Below, piece after piece: positions 1 through 9,192 of a DNA stretch of 36,099 nt (positions within the stretch are counted from its first letter, which is position 1; each line of letters opens with the position of its first letter). Made by a program: the position numbers and the translations under genes. Origin of the DNA: Shimia aestuarii (GTDB lineage Bacteria; Pseudomonadota; Alphaproteobacteria; Rhodobacterales; Rhodobacteraceae); NCBI RefSeq assembly GCF_022814865.1, contig NZ_JAKVRD010000028.1:1-36099 (forward strand), in the 5' to 3' direction. Under the pieces are notes generated by a model. That model was given only the letters and a program-made list of their open reading frames with translations, had not been told where the DNA came from and searched no databases.

Positions 1-166
1 AGGTCCGTTTTCCAAGGCTGCGATGGGCCGTATGGCGACCGAAGGGAAGCTCACCCGCGAAACCCATGTCTGGACCCCCGGTCAGGACGGCTGGATGCGC
101 GCCGAGGACGTGGCCGAACTGGCCCAGCTCTTCACCATCCTCCCGCCACCCCCGCCGGGTGCCTAA
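1..166 (+). CDS. SPFH-domain protein with C-terminal GYF_2 domain (3' end only)
   Basis: Only the last 54 codons are in the window, read in the frame starting at base 2 and ending with TAA at 164-166. The visible peptide has the GYF_2 pattern: an opening GPF, a conserved Met, a Gly-Lys-Leu turn, then VWTPGQDGW followed by a short helix with Glu-Leu. It closes with a proline-rich tail (PPPPPG). Domains of this type commonly end SPFH-domain proteins of the YdjI / 'virion core protein' family and probably serve in partner binding. The SPFH part itself lies outside the window, so the full identity is inferred from the tail and from the zinc-ribbon gene 97 bases downstream, which is a typical neighbour. 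A different GYF_2 protein cannot be excluded. Confidence 0.6.
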   Translation, partial: GPFSKAAMGRMATEGKLTRETHVWTPGQDGWMRAEDVAELAQLFTILPPPPPGA

Positions 167-237
167 ACTGTAAGACCCCGCAAGGGGCACACCGCCCCTT
201 GCACATCTGCCCCGACTGGCTTCATCTTTGCGAAAAC

Positions 238-260
238 ACTCCCGCCGGAGGCATGAAATC
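238..260. repeat. Dispersed intergenic repeat, copy A
   Basis: A 23-base block with core ACTCCCGCCGGAGGC (238-252) followed by ATGAAATC. It recurs with one mismatch at 2134-2156. The core contains a CTCC/GGAG inverted repeat. Both copies are preceded by a CTTC-rich stretch and an AAA-containing run. In this copy the GGAG half is the nearest Shine-Dalgarno-like sequence to the downstream gene. Confidence 0.6.
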
Positions 261-263
261 CCG

Positions 264-1370
264 ATGTCCGACATCCCACCGCCGCCCCCCACGCCCGAGG
301 AAACGCATCGCTTTCCTTGCGATCAATGTGGCGCCGACTACCGCTTCGACCCCGACAAAGGCACCCTGACCTGTGACCATTGCGGCCACACCATCGCGAT
401 GCAGGACGAAGGGGAGCGCATCCGCGAGCTGGACTTCCGCGCCGCCCTCAACGATCAGCTCCCGGCGCAGGAGATCGAGGAAACCCGCACCGCCTCCTGC
501 CCCAATTGCGGCGCCTCGGTGGAATTCGACCCCGCAACCCACGCTGTTGAATGCCCCTTCTGCGCCACGCCCGTCGTCGCCGACACCGGCGCCAATCGCC
601 ATATCAAACCCCGCGCCGTGCTGCCCTTTTCCTGGAGCGAACGCGCCGCCCATAACGCCATGAATGACTGGCTCGGCCGCCTCTGGTTCGCCCCGAGTGG
701 CCTTAAGGACTATGCCCGCAAGGGCCGTCGGATGCAGGGCATCTATACCCCCTACTGGACCTATGACGCCGATACCAAATCCTCCTACTCCGGCCAGCGC
801 GGCACGATCTACTACGTGACCCGCACCGTCATGGTCGATGGCAAGCCGCAACAACGCCAAGTGCAGAAAATCCGCTGGACCCCGGTCTCGGGCCGCACCG
901 CGCGGTTCTTCGATGATGTGCTCGTCCTCGCCTCGCGCGCCCTGCCCAAACGCTATACCGACGCGCTACAGCCTTGGGATCTCTCGCATCTGATCCCCTA
1001 TAGCCCCGAATACCTCGCCGGTTTTCGCGCCGAGGCCTATACCGTGCCGCTCGACGAAGGCTACGGTGAGGCCCGCGCCATCATGGACCGCACCATCGAA
1101 CGCGACGTGCGCTTTGACATCGGCGGCGACCGGCAACAGGTGCACCGCATCGACACCACAGTCTCCGACGTGACCTTCAAACACATCCTACTGCCGGTCT
1201 GGCTCGCCGCTTATAAATACCGCGGCAAGACCTACCGCTTTGTCGTCAACGGTCAAACCGGCCGCGTGCAGGGCGAGCGCCCCTGGTCGGCATGGAAGAT
1301 CGCCTTCGCCATGATCCTTGGCGCGCTTGTCGCCGCCGGGCTCGGCTATATCATCGCCCAGAACCAATAA
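264..1370 (+). CDS. Double zinc-ribbon, tail-anchored membrane protein (YdjG-like)
   Basis: A 368-residue protein. Two CxxC...CxxC zinc ribbons are visible: Cys19/22/37/40 and Cys79/82/97/100, resembling TFIIB-type or primosomal N'-type ribbons. A long soluble region (about 110-335) rich in Tyr, Arg and Trp follows, and one hydrophobic segment (about 343-364) lies at the very C-terminus, so the protein should be tail-anchored with the ribbons in the cytoplasm. ATG 264 was chosen because the peptide then begins with a Pro-rich linker before the first ribbon; a TTG at 228 would add 12 basic residues. The nearest Shine-Dalgarno-like GGAG (247-250) lies inside a dispersed repeat. The SPFH/GYF_2 gene just upstream suggests a membrane module like Bacillus YdjG-YdjI (PspA recruitment); that function is inferred. 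Confidence 0.7.
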   Translation: MSDIPPPPPTPEETHRFPCDQCGADYRFDPDKGTLTCDHCGHTIAMQDEGERIRELDFRAALNDQLPAQEIEETRTASCPNCGASVEFDPATHAVECPFCATPVVADTGANRHIKPRAVLPFSWSERAAHNAMNDWLGRLWFAPSGLKDYARKGRRMQGIYTPYWTYDADTKSSYSGQRGTIYYVTRTVMVDGKPQQRQVQKIRWTPVSGRTARFFDDVLVLASRALPKRYTDALQPWDLSHLIPYSPEYLAGFRAEAYTVPLDEGYGEARAIMDRTIERDVRFDIGGDRQQVHRIDTTVSDVTFKHILLPVWLAAYKYRGKTYRFVVNGQTGRVQGERPWSAWKIAFAMILGALVAAGLGYIIAQNQ

Positions 1371-1375
1371 GTGAC

Positions 1376-2047
1376 ATGACCCAACACCAAGCCCTGCAAG
1401 ACCTGCTCGCCGCGCGCCACTCCTGTCGCGCCTTCCGCGCCGATCCGGTGCCCCGCGACGTGATTGACACCATCCTGCGCGACGCGGGCCGCGTGCCGTC
1501 TTGGTGCAATGCCCAGCCGTGGAACGTGCACCTGACTTCCGGCGCGGCGACCGACGCCTTCCGCGCGGTGATGCTCAAGGCCTTCGATACCGAACGCCCC
1601 GCCCCCGATTTCCCCTTCCCCGACGGCTACACTGGCGCGCGCAAGGAGCGCCGCCAGACCTGTGGCATGCAACTCTACGAAGCGGTCGGGATCGGGCGCG
1701 GCGACAAACAGGCCCGCGTGGCCCAGATGCGCGAGAATTACGCCTTCTTCGGCGCACCGCACGTCGCCCTCATCACCACGGCAACCGAACTTGGCCCCTA
1801 TGGCGCGCTCGATTGCGGCGGCTTCATCACCGCCTTCTGCCTCTCGGCCGAAGCCCAAGGGATCGCCACCGTGCCGCAGGCCGCCATCGCCTTTTACGCC
1901 GAGACCGTGCGCGCCCATTTCGCCATCCCGGAAGAAGAACGCATCCTCGCCGCGATCTCCTTTGGCTACGAAGACCGCGACCACCCCGCCAACGCCTTCC
2001 GCACCGCGCGCGCCGCACTGCCTGAATTCACCACATTCCACGACTAA
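1376..2047 (+). CDS. Nitroreductase family protein
   Basis: A 223-residue protein of the FMN-dependent nitroreductase family (NAD(P)H oxidoreductases acting on nitroaromatics, quinones or related substrates). The N-terminus carries the family's phosphate-binding RHSCRAF pattern (14-20), followed by VPSWCNAQPW (40-49), the conserved loop near the flavin. Glycine-rich and hydrophobic segments typical of the fold follow around residues 145-175. Start ATG 1376 lies 5 bases after the stop of the zinc-ribbon gene, so the two are probably cotranscribed. No strong Shine-Dalgarno is visible, consistent with translational coupling. The physiological substrate cannot be told; homologues are often soluble dimers. 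It ends within a long hairpin (2044-2096). Confidence 0.85.
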   Translation: MTQHQALQDLLAARHSCRAFRADPVPRDVIDTILRDAGRVPSWCNAQPWNVHLTSGAATDAFRAVMLKAFDTERPAPDFPFPDGYTGARKERRQTCGMQLYEAVGIGRGDKQARVAQMRENYAFFGAPHVALITTATELGPYGALDCGGFITAFCLSAEAQGIATVPQAAIAFYAETVRAHFAIPEEERILAAISFGYEDRDHPANAFRTARAALPEFTTFHD

Positions 2048-2096
2048 AGCGCTTCAACGTCTCCTTGAGGCACAAAGAGAAGGCGAAACGCTTTAG
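2044..2096. repeat. Long imperfect palindrome at the end of the nitroreductase gene
   Basis: Perfect 8-base arms CTAAAGCG (2044-2051) and CGCTTTAG (2089-2096) enclose partly complementary inner arms (about 8 of 12 positions pair). The left arm includes the nitroreductase stop codon. It may act as a terminator-like or extragenic palindromic unit. There is no T-tract directly after it, so termination is uncertain. Confidence 0.55.
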
Positions 2097-2133
2097 GAAA
2101 AGGGCGCGCGCCCGGCTTCTTCTCTGGTGAAAT

Positions 2134-2156
2134 ACTCCCGCCGGAGGCTTGAAATC
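2134..2156. repeat. Dispersed intergenic repeat, copy B
   Basis: Second copy of the block at 238-260, differing at one base (T for A after the GGAGGC core). It lies between the convergent ends of the nitroreductase and DUF2235 genes, where no start codon uses it, so here it cannot be a ribosome binding site for the plus strand. Confidence 0.6.
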
Positions 2157-2171
2157 TTCGGCGCTGCCGGA

Positions 2172-3236
2172 TCACTCCGCGAAACGCACCGTTTCTGCGC
2201 GGGACGGGTCGAGTGCGGCAGCCGCAGTTGCATGGACATGCTCCGACGGGTCAAGCCCGACGCTCCGCTTGCGCCGGAACAGGAAGAGCTTGCCCCAGCC
2301 CTGCCACGTGCCCACCGAGGGTGCGGTCGGGTCACAGGGAAACCGGCTGCGCCAGTTCTCAGGCAAGGGCAGACCACAGCTCTCTGCCTTCTCAAGCATC
2401 CACACCAGCGGGATATTGGCGAGCGGGCGCGCCGCCTCCATACCGCCGAGCTGTCCACCGACATCGCCATGCGTGCCACGAAACCAGACCTGCTCGGCAT
2501 GGCCCGGCCAGTCCGCGCGGCTTTTCCAAAGCACCGGGGCAAAGACCTCGCGTGTCTCATCAAGGCCAAGCGCGTGGAACCCGTGCAACACGCTCGGGCC
2601 AAGGGCATGGCTGTGAAAGGCGTGGCGCTCCTCTGTGAGCCGCCACAGAAGCGGCAAACGCAGGCCCAGCGCCTTGACCGTGTCCCAGACGCCGACCATC
2701 TCGATCGCCACGGCGTCATGGCAATAATGGGCTGCAAAGGCGCGCGCCGCATCGCCCTCTGGATTGCCCTCGTAGAGCCGGTAGGCCTGGCGCACATTGC
2801 GCTCGGTGGCGCAGCCTGCCCGCAAAAGGCCCACCCGGTCGATGATCCCGGCAAGCGAACGCACCGCAAAGGCACCGCGCGAATAGCCCATGAGGAAAAC
2901 CCGGTCGCCCGGCCTGTAGCGCGAGGCGAGGAACCCATAGGCGCGCCGGATCTGTCCGTTGAGGCCGCGCCCCATCATCACATCAAGCGTTGTGCGCCAG
3001 TTGGCCCATTGCACCCCCGCCTCATAGTAGATCGACACCGCACCGCCCATCTCCTGCAATAGGCGATAGGTCAGACCAGCGTTGGTTTCATGACCGGGAT
3101 CAAGCGTCGACATGGTGCCGTCAAGGATGATGACATGGGTCTGTGGCCCACGGCGCGGCGAGGCCGGACTGTGTTCGGTGCGCAATGCCTTGCCGAACCA
3201 TCCAAGAACCCGTTTGCCAAACGCCCTAAGTGCCAT
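2172..3236 (-). CDS. DUF2235 domain protein, predicted alpha/beta hydrolase
   Basis: A 354-residue protein with the DUF2235 hallmark sequence. An early LDGT (Asp39) begins the fold, the nucleophile elbow GYSRGAF places a candidate Ser at 119 (GxSxG), GVWDTVKALG lies at 182-191, and FRGTHGDVGG has the candidate His256 and Asp258. This domain is shared with type VI secretion phospholipase effectors of the Tle1 group, but this gene stands alone: no VgrG, PAAR or immunity gene is next to it and there is no signal peptide. A housekeeping esterase or phospholipase is more likely. Start ATG 3236 has GGAG about 10 bases upstream. The gene is convergent with the nitroreductase. Confidence 0.8.
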   Translation of the reverse strand: MALRAFGKRVLGWFGKALRTEHSPASPRRGPQTHVIILDGTMSTLDPGHETNAGLTYRLLQEMGGAVSIYYEAGVQWANWRTTLDVMMGRGLNGQIRRAYGFLASRYRPGDRVFLMGYSRGAFAVRSLAGIIDRVGLLRAGCATERNVRQAYRLYEGNPEGDAARAFAAHYCHDAVAIEMVGVWDTVKALGLRLPLLWRLTEERHAFHSHALGPSVLHGFHALGLDETREVFAPVLWKSRADWPGHAEQVWFRGTHGDVGGQLGGMEAARPLANIPLVWMLEKAESCGLPLPENWRSRFPCDPTAPSVGTWQGWGKLFLFRRKRSVGLDPSEHVHATAAAALDPSRAETVRFAE

Positions 3237-3311
3237 CCGCCCGTCTCCTTCGCGGGACTGCCCCTCGTTTCAATATAAGAACGCCGCACTGGGCAGGACA
3301 AGGGACGCGCC

Positions 3312-4442
3312 TTAGCTGCCCGTGACCGTCACAAGATCGTGACGCCCATAGCCGTTGAACCCGGTGGAGATCGCCGCCGTGTAGGCCCCCATGCCCGACA
3401 CCATGAGGTAGTCGCCCTCGGCCATGTCGTCGGGAAGGGCCAGCGGCTCGGGAAGCCGGTCAAGCGAGTCACAGGTCGGCCCAAAGACAACCCGCGCCCG
3501 GCCCTTGCCCCGGCGCCGCGTCCCGTCCGGTCCCATCACCGCAATCCGTCCCGGTGCGCCGATATCGCGCCATTCCGCGAGCGCGCCATAGATACCATCG
3601 TTCAGGAACACCGCCCCCTCCCGGCGCAGTGCCTTGACGCGGAACACCGCCGTGAAAGCCTCGGACACCATCGCCCGTCCCGGCTCGCAAACAAGTGCCG
3701 GGCGGTCGGTGCCAAACGCTGCCATCGCGCCCTTGATCCGGTCGAAAATCGCCTCAAGATCCGGCGCGACCCCGCCGCGATGCGCCGCAAACCCGCCGCC
3801 CACGTTGAGCCGGCGCAAGCGCGCGCCCGCCCGCGCCGCCACCTCCGCCGCCGCCTCGACATACACCGCCCAGGCCTCTGGGTCGGCGCATTGCGTGCCG
3901 GGGTGAAAGGTGAGCGAGACCGCGAACCCCATCGCCTCTGCCTCTTGCAAAAGCGCCACCGCGGCCTCTGGGTCGGCACCGAACTTCTCGCCAAAATCAT
4001 AGGCCGCGCCCTTCACGGGCAGGCGCAGGCGCACGGCAATCTCCGTGTCTGCGCGCGGCACCTCTGCGAGCTTGGCGAGTTCCTGCGGACAATCCACAGA
4101 CCAGCTCGCGATGCCGTGCTGCACCCCTGCGGCGATCTCGTCGCTCGAACGCACCGGGTTGTGATAATGCAGCACCGCATCGCCCATCACGTCACGCACC
4201 CGTGACATTTCGGCGGGCGAGGCCACGTCAAACGCCTCGATCCCTGCCGCCGCCAGATTGGCAAGCACCGCCGGATCGTCATTGGCCTTGACCGCATAGG
4301 TCACAAGCCCCTCAAACCCTTCAAGAAAACGCCGCGCAGTGGCTTGCAATACGTCCGGTGCAAAGCACAAGACGGGCCGGTCAGGGCGGTTGCGAATGAC
4401 ATAGGTTTCTGGGCTCGGCCAAAAGGCCTGATCGCTGCGCAT
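3312..4442 (-). CDS. Ornithine decarboxylase, fold-III PLP enzyme
   Basis: A 376-residue type III PLP decarboxylase making putrescine from ornithine (EC 4.1.1.17). The Schiff-base lysine is Lys52 in YAVKAN. FHPGTQC (179-185) has the cofactor-stacking His180, GGG lies at 215-217, EPGRA at 253-257 binds phosphate, and GPTCDSLD (321-328) holds the catalytic Cys324 and substrate Asp325. GAYT near 352-355 supplies the usual Tyr. The GPTCD.LD motif favours ornithine (possibly also lysine) over diaminopimelate or arginine. The length fits the short bacterial enzymes. A divergent Lrp-type regulator begins 108 bases away and is the obvious candidate controller. Some bacterial homologues accept both lysine and ornithine, so specificity is an inference. 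Confidence 0.88.
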   Translation of the reverse strand: MRSDQAFWPSPETYVIRNRPDRPVLCFAPDVLQATARRFLEGFEGLVTYAVKANDDPAVLANLAAAGIEAFDVASPAEMSRVRDVMGDAVLHYHNPVRSSDEIAAGVQHGIASWSVDCPQELAKLAEVPRADTEIAVRLRLPVKGAAYDFGEKFGADPEAAVALLQEAEAMGFAVSLTFHPGTQCADPEAWAVYVEAAAEVAARAGARLRRLNVGGGFAAHRGGVAPDLEAIFDRIKGAMAAFGTDRPALVCEPGRAMVSEAFTAVFRVKALRREGAVFLNDGIYGALAEWRDIGAPGRIAVMGPDGTRRRGKGRARVVFGPTCDSLDRLPEPLALPDDMAEGDYLMVSGMGAYTAAISTGFNGYGRHDLVTVTGS

Positions 4443-4471
4443 CGGTTTACCTCAATCCTGTTTCCTTAAAG

Positions 4472-4525
4472 CGTGAAGCGAATTTCGGTCGATTTCACGT
4501 GTCATTTCCGCTAAATTGCAGGAAA
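4472..4525. promoter_or_regulatory. Candidate operator region between ornithine decarboxylase and Lrp genes
   Basis: The 108-base divergent gap holds two inverted repeats: CGTGAA-N16-TTCACG (4472-4499) and TTTCC-N11-GGAAA (4505-4525). The second is AT-rich at its centre, like typical Lrp/AsnC sites. It lies 25 bases upstream of the regulator's start. Autoregulation and control of the decarboxylase are inferred. Confidence 0.45.
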
Positions 4526-4550
4526 CTTTCGGCAGATTGACACATCAGAC

Positions 4551-4988
4551 ATGCAAATCGACGACACAGACCACGCCCTTCTCGCGCTGCTATCGGAAAA
4601 CGCCCGGATGCCGATCGCCATGCTCGCCCGCCGCCTTGGCCTTGCGCGCACCACGGTGCAGGCGCGGCTCGACCGGCTCGAGGCAAGCGGCGCCATCGCG
4701 GGCTATACCCTGCGCCTCGGCGATGTGGCCCGCCCGCGCATCCGCGCCACGGCGCTTCTGTCCATCGAACTTCGAAGCGGCCCCTCGGTTCTGCAAAAGC
4801 TCAAGACCCTCCCGGCTGTGGAAACCGTGCATACCTCTTCGGGTCGTGTCGATCTGGTCGTGGAACTGGCTGCCGAAAGCACGGCGGAACTTGACGAAAC
4901 CCTTGATCGCATTGGAGAAACCCGCGGCGTGAGGAGTTCCGAAAGCCTCATCCACCTGGCGACGAAACTCGACCGCCGCCGCGCCTGA
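4551..4988 (+). CDS. Lrp/AsnC family transcriptional regulator
   Basis: A 145-residue feast/famine regulator. Residues 3-50 form the winged helix-turn-helix beginning DDTDHALLALL, with the recognition helix near LARTTVQARLDRLEASGAI. Residues about 65-140 form the RAM domain, which usually binds an amino acid effector at the dimer interface. It is divergent to ornithine decarboxylase, so ornithine, lysine or arginine are plausible effectors, though this is inferred. Start ATG 4551 begins at the conserved family N-terminus. The gene ends only 6 bases before the convergent stop of the ZntB-like gene. Confidence 0.88.
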   Translation: MQIDDTDHALLALLSENARMPIAMLARRLGLARTTVQARLDRLEASGAIAGYTLRLGDVARPRIRATALLSIELRSGPSVLQKLKTLPAVETVHTSSGRVDLVVELAAESTAELDETLDRIGETRGVRSSESLIHLATKLDRRRA

Positions 4989-4994
4989 GCGGGC

Positions 4995-5924
4995 CTAGTC
5001 CCGCCGCCGCCCGATCAACCCGATCCACCAAAATGCCCAAATCTGCCCGACGCTGACCACGACAAGAAGCGCACAAACCGCCCAAAAGGCCCAAGGCGTC
5101 TCGGTTCCCGGTATCCCCGCGACATTGATCCCCAAAAGCCCGGTGATAAGGCCTAGCGGCAGGAACAGCGCCGCCGCCACCGAAAGCACCATCATCTGCC
5201 GGTTCATCCGCTCGGCCCGCGCGTCCATGATCTGCTCTTGGACAAGCTGCGCCCGGTCGCGGATCGCGTCCAATTCCTCGCCAATCCGCGTCACCCGCTC
5301 TGTTGCCTCGCGCAGGCGGAGCCGGTCATGCGGCCTGATCCATGTGGCATCCTCGATCTCAAAGGTGCTGAGCGCATCGCGCTGGGGAAAGAAATACCGA
5401 CGAAGCTGCACCGCGCGACGGCGCAATTGCGAAAGCTCGGCGCGCGTCACCTGCCCGCTACCGTCCTCCATCTCGTCCTCGAGACCGTCAATCGCCTCGT
5501 TGAGATCGGCCACCACCGGTTCGGCCCGATCTGCAAGCCGCAAGGCAATCCGCGCCACAAGCTCTGCCGGGCCATCGGGCGGCACCCGCTCAAGCCCCTC
5601 GCGCACATCGCCAAGCGCCCGAAGCCGTCGCAACTGCGCCGAGATCACGCCCGCGCTGGTAACCCAAAGTCGAAGCGACACCATATCCTCCGGCTCCGCG
5701 CCGGGGTTGAGATTCACACCCCGCAGGTTGACCAGCAACCCATCCCCGTGGGCCGCGCATCTTGGCCGTGTTTCCGGCGCCGTCAAAGCCGCGAAAACCA
5801 GTGGATCAAGCCCCTCTGCCGCAAGCGCCGCCTCTGCGCCCGCTTCGGCAAGGTCATAGTGCCGCCAAGAATACCCTGCGCGCCCCTCAACCGGTCCGCT
5901 TTCCCATGTGGTCACTGCTGTCAT
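4995..5924 (-). CDS. zntB: CorA-family zinc transporter, ZntB type
   Basis: A 309-residue CorA/ZntB family inner-membrane protein. A large cytoplasmic domain (1-240) with long helices ends in two C-terminal membrane segments (about 246-264 and 279-302). The loop signature reads [10 protein letters not shown] (GIN at 265-267) in place of the GMN of CorA magnesium channels; GIN with a following glycine-rich turn is characteristic of ZntB zinc transporters. ATG 5924 was chosen over the upstream in-frame start at 5972 because AAGGAG lies about 8 bases before it and homologues start here. The gene is divergent from valS. Whether it moves zinc in or out cannot be decided from sequence; the Enterobacteriaceae protein has been described both ways. 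Confidence 0.82.
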   Translation of the reverse strand: MTAVTTWESGPVEGRAGYSWRHYDLAEAGAEAALAAEGLDPLVFAALTAPETRPRCAAHGDGLLVNLRGVNLNPGAEPEDMVSLRLWVTSAGVISAQLRRLRALGDVREGLERVPPDGPAELVARIALRLADRAEPVVADLNEAIDGLEDEMEDGSGQVTRAELSQLRRRAVQLRRYFFPQRDALSTFEIEDATWIRPHDRLRLREATERVTRIGEELDAIRDRAQLVQEQIMDARAERMNRQMMVLSVAAALFLPLGLITGLLGINVAGIPGTETPWAFWAVCALLVVVSVGQIWAFWWIGLIGRRRD

Positions 5925-6054
5925 GGCGTTTCTCCTTGCTGTGACCTTCCGGCGAAGCGGCGCGAAGGTCAAGAAAATCGCCCCCCCACCTTTCCCTTGC
6001 GCGCCCCATTCGCTAAGGGTTTGCCAACTCGTGGATCAAGCAGGATCAAGACAC

Positions 6055-9000
6055 ATGGCGATGGAAAAAACCTTCAACGCAGCCGAAGCCGAGGGCCGCC
6101 TCTACGCGGCTTGGGAAAAGGCGGGCTGTTTCACGGCGGGCGCGAATGCCAAGCCCGGCGCAAGCACCTATTGCATCATGATCCCGCCCCCGAACGTCAC
6201 CGGCGTTCTGCATATGGGCCACGCCTTCAACAACACGCTTCAGGACATCCTGATGCGCTGGAAGCGGATGCAGGGCTACGACACGCTCTGGCAGCCCGGC
6301 ACCGACCACGCCGGCATCGCGACGCAAATGGTTGTCGAACGCAAGCTGGCGCAGGATCAACAGCCCTCCCGCACCGAGTTGGGACGCGAGAAATTCCTCG
6401 AGAAGGTCTGGGAATGGAAAGAGCAATCCGGCGGCACCATCGTCAATCAGCTCAAGCGCCTCGGCGCTTCCTGTGACTGGGACCGCACCGCCTTTACCAT
6501 GTCCGGCGCGCCGGGTGCGCCCGAGTCCGAGAGCCACGGCAATTTCCACGATGCCGTGCTCAAGGTCTTCGAGGACATGTATAACAAGGGCCTGATCTAT
6601 CGCGGCAAACGCCTCGTGAACTGGGATCCCCATTTTGAAACCGCCATCTCCGATCTCGAGGTTGAGAATATCGAGGTCGCGGGCCACATGTGGCACTTCA
6701 AATACCCGCTCGCGGGCGGCGCGACCTATACCTATGTCGAGAAAGACGAGGACGGCAATGTCCTGCTCGAGGAAGAGCGCGATTACATCTCCATCGCCAC
6801 AACCCGCCCCGAGACGATGCTCGGCGATGGCGCGGTCGCGGTGCACCCGTCGGACGAACGTTACGCACCCATCGTCGGCAAGCTCTGCGAGATTCCGGTC
6901 GGCCCCAAGGAACACCGCCGCCTGATCCCGATCATCACCGACGAATATCCCGACCCCGATTTCGGCTCTGGCGCGGTGAAGATCACCGGCGCACATGACT
7001 TCAACGACTATCAGGTCGCGCGCCGTGGCGGCATCCCGATGTATCGCCTGATGGACATGAAGGGCCACATGCGCGCCGACGGTGCGCCCTACGCCGAAGA
7101 GGCCGAGAAGGCCCAAAACTATGCCAAGGGCGCGAGCTTTACCGAGAACGAGGTCGACGCGATCAACCTCGTCCCCGAAGACATCCGCGGCCTTGACCGT
7201 TTCGAAGCCCGCAAGATCGTGGTCGAGCAGATCACCTCCGAAGGCCTCGCCGTGATGATCCCCGGCGAGCCGGACGATTCCGACGGCAAAGTCTGCTTCG
7301 ATGGCGGCATGGTGCCGCTCGTCGAAAGCAAACCGATCATGCAGCCATTCGGCGACCGCTCCAAGGTCGTCATCGAACCGATGCTGACCGACCAATGGTT
7401 CGTCGATGCCGAAAAGGTTGTCGGCCCGGCGCTCGACGCCGTGCGCGATGGCCGGGTAAAGATCCTGCCGGAATCGGGTGAGAAAACCTATTATCACTGG
7501 CTCGAGAACATCGAACCCTGGTGCATCTCCCGCCAGCTCTGGTGGGGCCACCAGATCCCGGTCTGGTACGGTTTCGACCTCTCCGCCGAAGGCTTCTCGG
7601 ATGATGAAGGCGACGGCGCGCTCGATCTCGTGGAAATGGGCCGCCTGCTCTCCGAGCAATCCCTCCTGCGCGGCGACGAACGCCACCACTGCGCGCATGA
7701 TTTCGACGCGGTGAAAACGCAATTCGCCGACGTGCTCGCAGGCCTGCCGACTCCCCTCAACCACGCCACCGTGGTCGAGGTCGAAGACCGCGCCGCCGCG
7801 CGCCACGCGCTGGCCGAAAGCCTCGCCGCCTACGAGACGACCCAAGACCCGACCAAGCTCGTCTATCCCGTCTGGCGTGACCCGGACGTGCTCGACACCT
7901 GGTTCTCCTCCGGCCTTTGGCCCATCGGCACGCTCGGCTGGCCCGAAGAGACCGAGGAGCTGGCGAAATACTTCCCGACCTCGACCCTCATCACCGGTCA
8001 GGACATCCTGTTCTTCTGGGTCGCCCGGATGATGATGATGCAACTCGCCGTCACCGACGAAATCCCCTTCGACACCGTCTATCTCCACGGCCTCGTGCGC
8101 GACGCCAAGGGCAAGAAGATGTCCAAGTCGACAGGCAACGTCATCGACCCGCTCGAGATCATCGACGAATACGGCGCCGACGCTCTGCGCTTCACCAATG
8201 CCGCCATGGCCTCGCTCGGCGGCGTGCTGAAACTCGACATGCAACGCATCGCAGGCTACCGCAACTTCGGCACCAAGATCTGGAACGCCGTGCGCTTTGC
8301 CGAAATGAACGAGGTCTATGTCGGCGGCGCCCCCACCTCCGATATTCCCGTCGCCACCGCCACGGTGAACCGTTGGATCATCGGCGAGACCGCTAAGGTT
8401 CGCGAAACGGTGGATGAAGCCTTTGACACCTTCCGCTTCAACGATGCCGCCCTCGGCCTCTATGCCTTTGTCTGGGGCAAGGTCTGCGACTGGTACGTGG
8501 AATTCGCCAAGCCCCTCCTCAACTCCGAGGATGACGCAACCAAGGCCGAAACCCGCAACACCATGGGCTGGGTTCTCGATCAGTGCCTCATCATGCTGCA
8601 CCCGATCATGCCTTTCATCACCGAGGAACTCTGGGACGTCACCGCCAAGCGCGATGGCATGCTCGTCCATGCCGACTGGCCGACCTATAACGCCGCCGAT
8701 CTCGTCGACGCCCATGCCGACCGCGAGATGAACTGGGTCATTTCCGTGATCGAGAACGTCCGCTCGGCGCGCTCGCAGATGCACGTGCCCGCCGGTCTCA
8801 AGATCCCCATGCTCGTCAGCGAACTTGACGAGGCAGGCAAGGCCGCATGGGCACGCAATGAGACCCTCATCAAAAAGATCGCCCGTATCGACAGCCTGAC
8901 CGACGTCACCGACTTCCCCAAAGGCACCATTACCGTGACCGTCGATGGCGGCACCTTCGGCCTGCCGCTGGCGGATATCATCGACATCGACGCCGAAAAG

Positions 9001-9192
9001 GCCCGTCTCGAGAAAACCCTCGGCAAGCTCGCCAAGGAACTCGGCGGTCTGCGCGGTCGCCTCAATAATCCGAAGTTCGTCGAATCCGCCCCTGACGAGG
9101 TGGTCGAGGAAGCGCGCGAGAACCTCGCCGCCCGCGAAGAGGAAGAGGCCCGCATCCGTTCGGCACTCGACCGTCTCGCAGAACTGGACTGA
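6055..9192 (+). CDS. valS: Valine--tRNA ligase
   Basis: A 1045-residue class Ia aminoacyl-tRNA synthetase that charges tRNA-Val (EC 6.1.1.9). The HIGH signature is HMGH at 53-56, preceded by PPPNVTG, and the KMSKS loop is at 688-692. The CP1 editing domain lies between them and includes the TTRPET loop. The C-terminal 65 residues are a charged coiled coil, the ValRS tRNA-binding arm. The protein is about 95 residues longer than the E. coli enzyme; much of the excess is an acidic insert just before DVLDTWFSS. Start ATG 6055 follows AGGA at about 10 bases; an in-frame ATG at 6061 is the alternative. A hairpin follows the stop. Confidence 0.97.
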   Translation: MAMEKTFNAAEAEGRLYAAWEKAGCFTAGANAKPGASTYCIMIPPPNVTGVLHMGHAFNNTLQDILMRWKRMQGYDTLWQPGTDHAGIATQMVVERKLAQDQQPSRTELGREKFLEKVWEWKEQSGGTIVNQLKRLGASCDWDRTAFTMSGAPGAPESESHGNFHDAVLKVFEDMYNKGLIYRGKRLVNWDPHFETAISDLEVENIEVAGHMWHFKYPLAGGATYTYVEKDEDGNVLLEEERDYISIATTRPETMLGDGAVAVHPSDERYAPIVGKLCEIPVGPKEHRRLIPIITDEYPDPDFGSGAVKITGAHDFNDYQVARRGGIPMYRLMDMKGHMRADGAPYAEEAEKAQNYAKGASFTENEVDAINLVPEDIRGLDRFEARKIVVEQITSEGLAVMIPGEPDDSDGKVCFDGGMVPLVESKPIMQPFGDRSKVVIEPMLTDQWFVDAEKVVGPALDAVRDGRVKILPESGEKTYYHWLENIEPWCISRQLWWGHQIPVWYGFDLSAEGFSDDEGDGALDLVEMGRLLSEQSLLRGDERHHCAHDFDAVKTQFADVLAGLPTPLNHATVVEVEDRAAARHALAESLAAYETTQDPTKLVYPVWRDPDVLDTWFSSGLWPIGTLGWPEETEELAKYFPTSTLITGQDILFFWVARMMMMQLAVTDEIPFDTVYLHGLVRDAKGKKMSKSTGNVIDPLEIIDEYGADALRFTNAAMASLGGVLKLDMQRIAGYRNFGTKIWNAVRFAEMNEVYVGGAPTSDIPVATATVNRWIIGETAKVRETVDEAFDTFRFNDAALGLYAFVWGKVCDWYVEFAKPLLNSEDDATKAETRNTMGWVLDQCLIMLHPIMPFITEELWDVTAKRDGMLVHADWPTYNAADLVDAHADREMNWVISVIENVRSARSQMHVPAGLKIPMLVSELDEAGKAAWARNETLIKKIARIDSLTDVTDFPKGTITVTVDGGTFGLPLADIIDIDAEKARLEKTLGKLAKELGGLRGRLNNPKFVESAPDEVVEEARENLAAREEEEARIRSALDRLAELD

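Noticed and set aside
2127..3062. A 311-codon plus-strand frame over the DUF2235 gene
   Set aside because: Arg/Pro/His-rich with no recognisable motif; the minus strand encodes a complete DUF2235 protein with a good ribosome-binding site.
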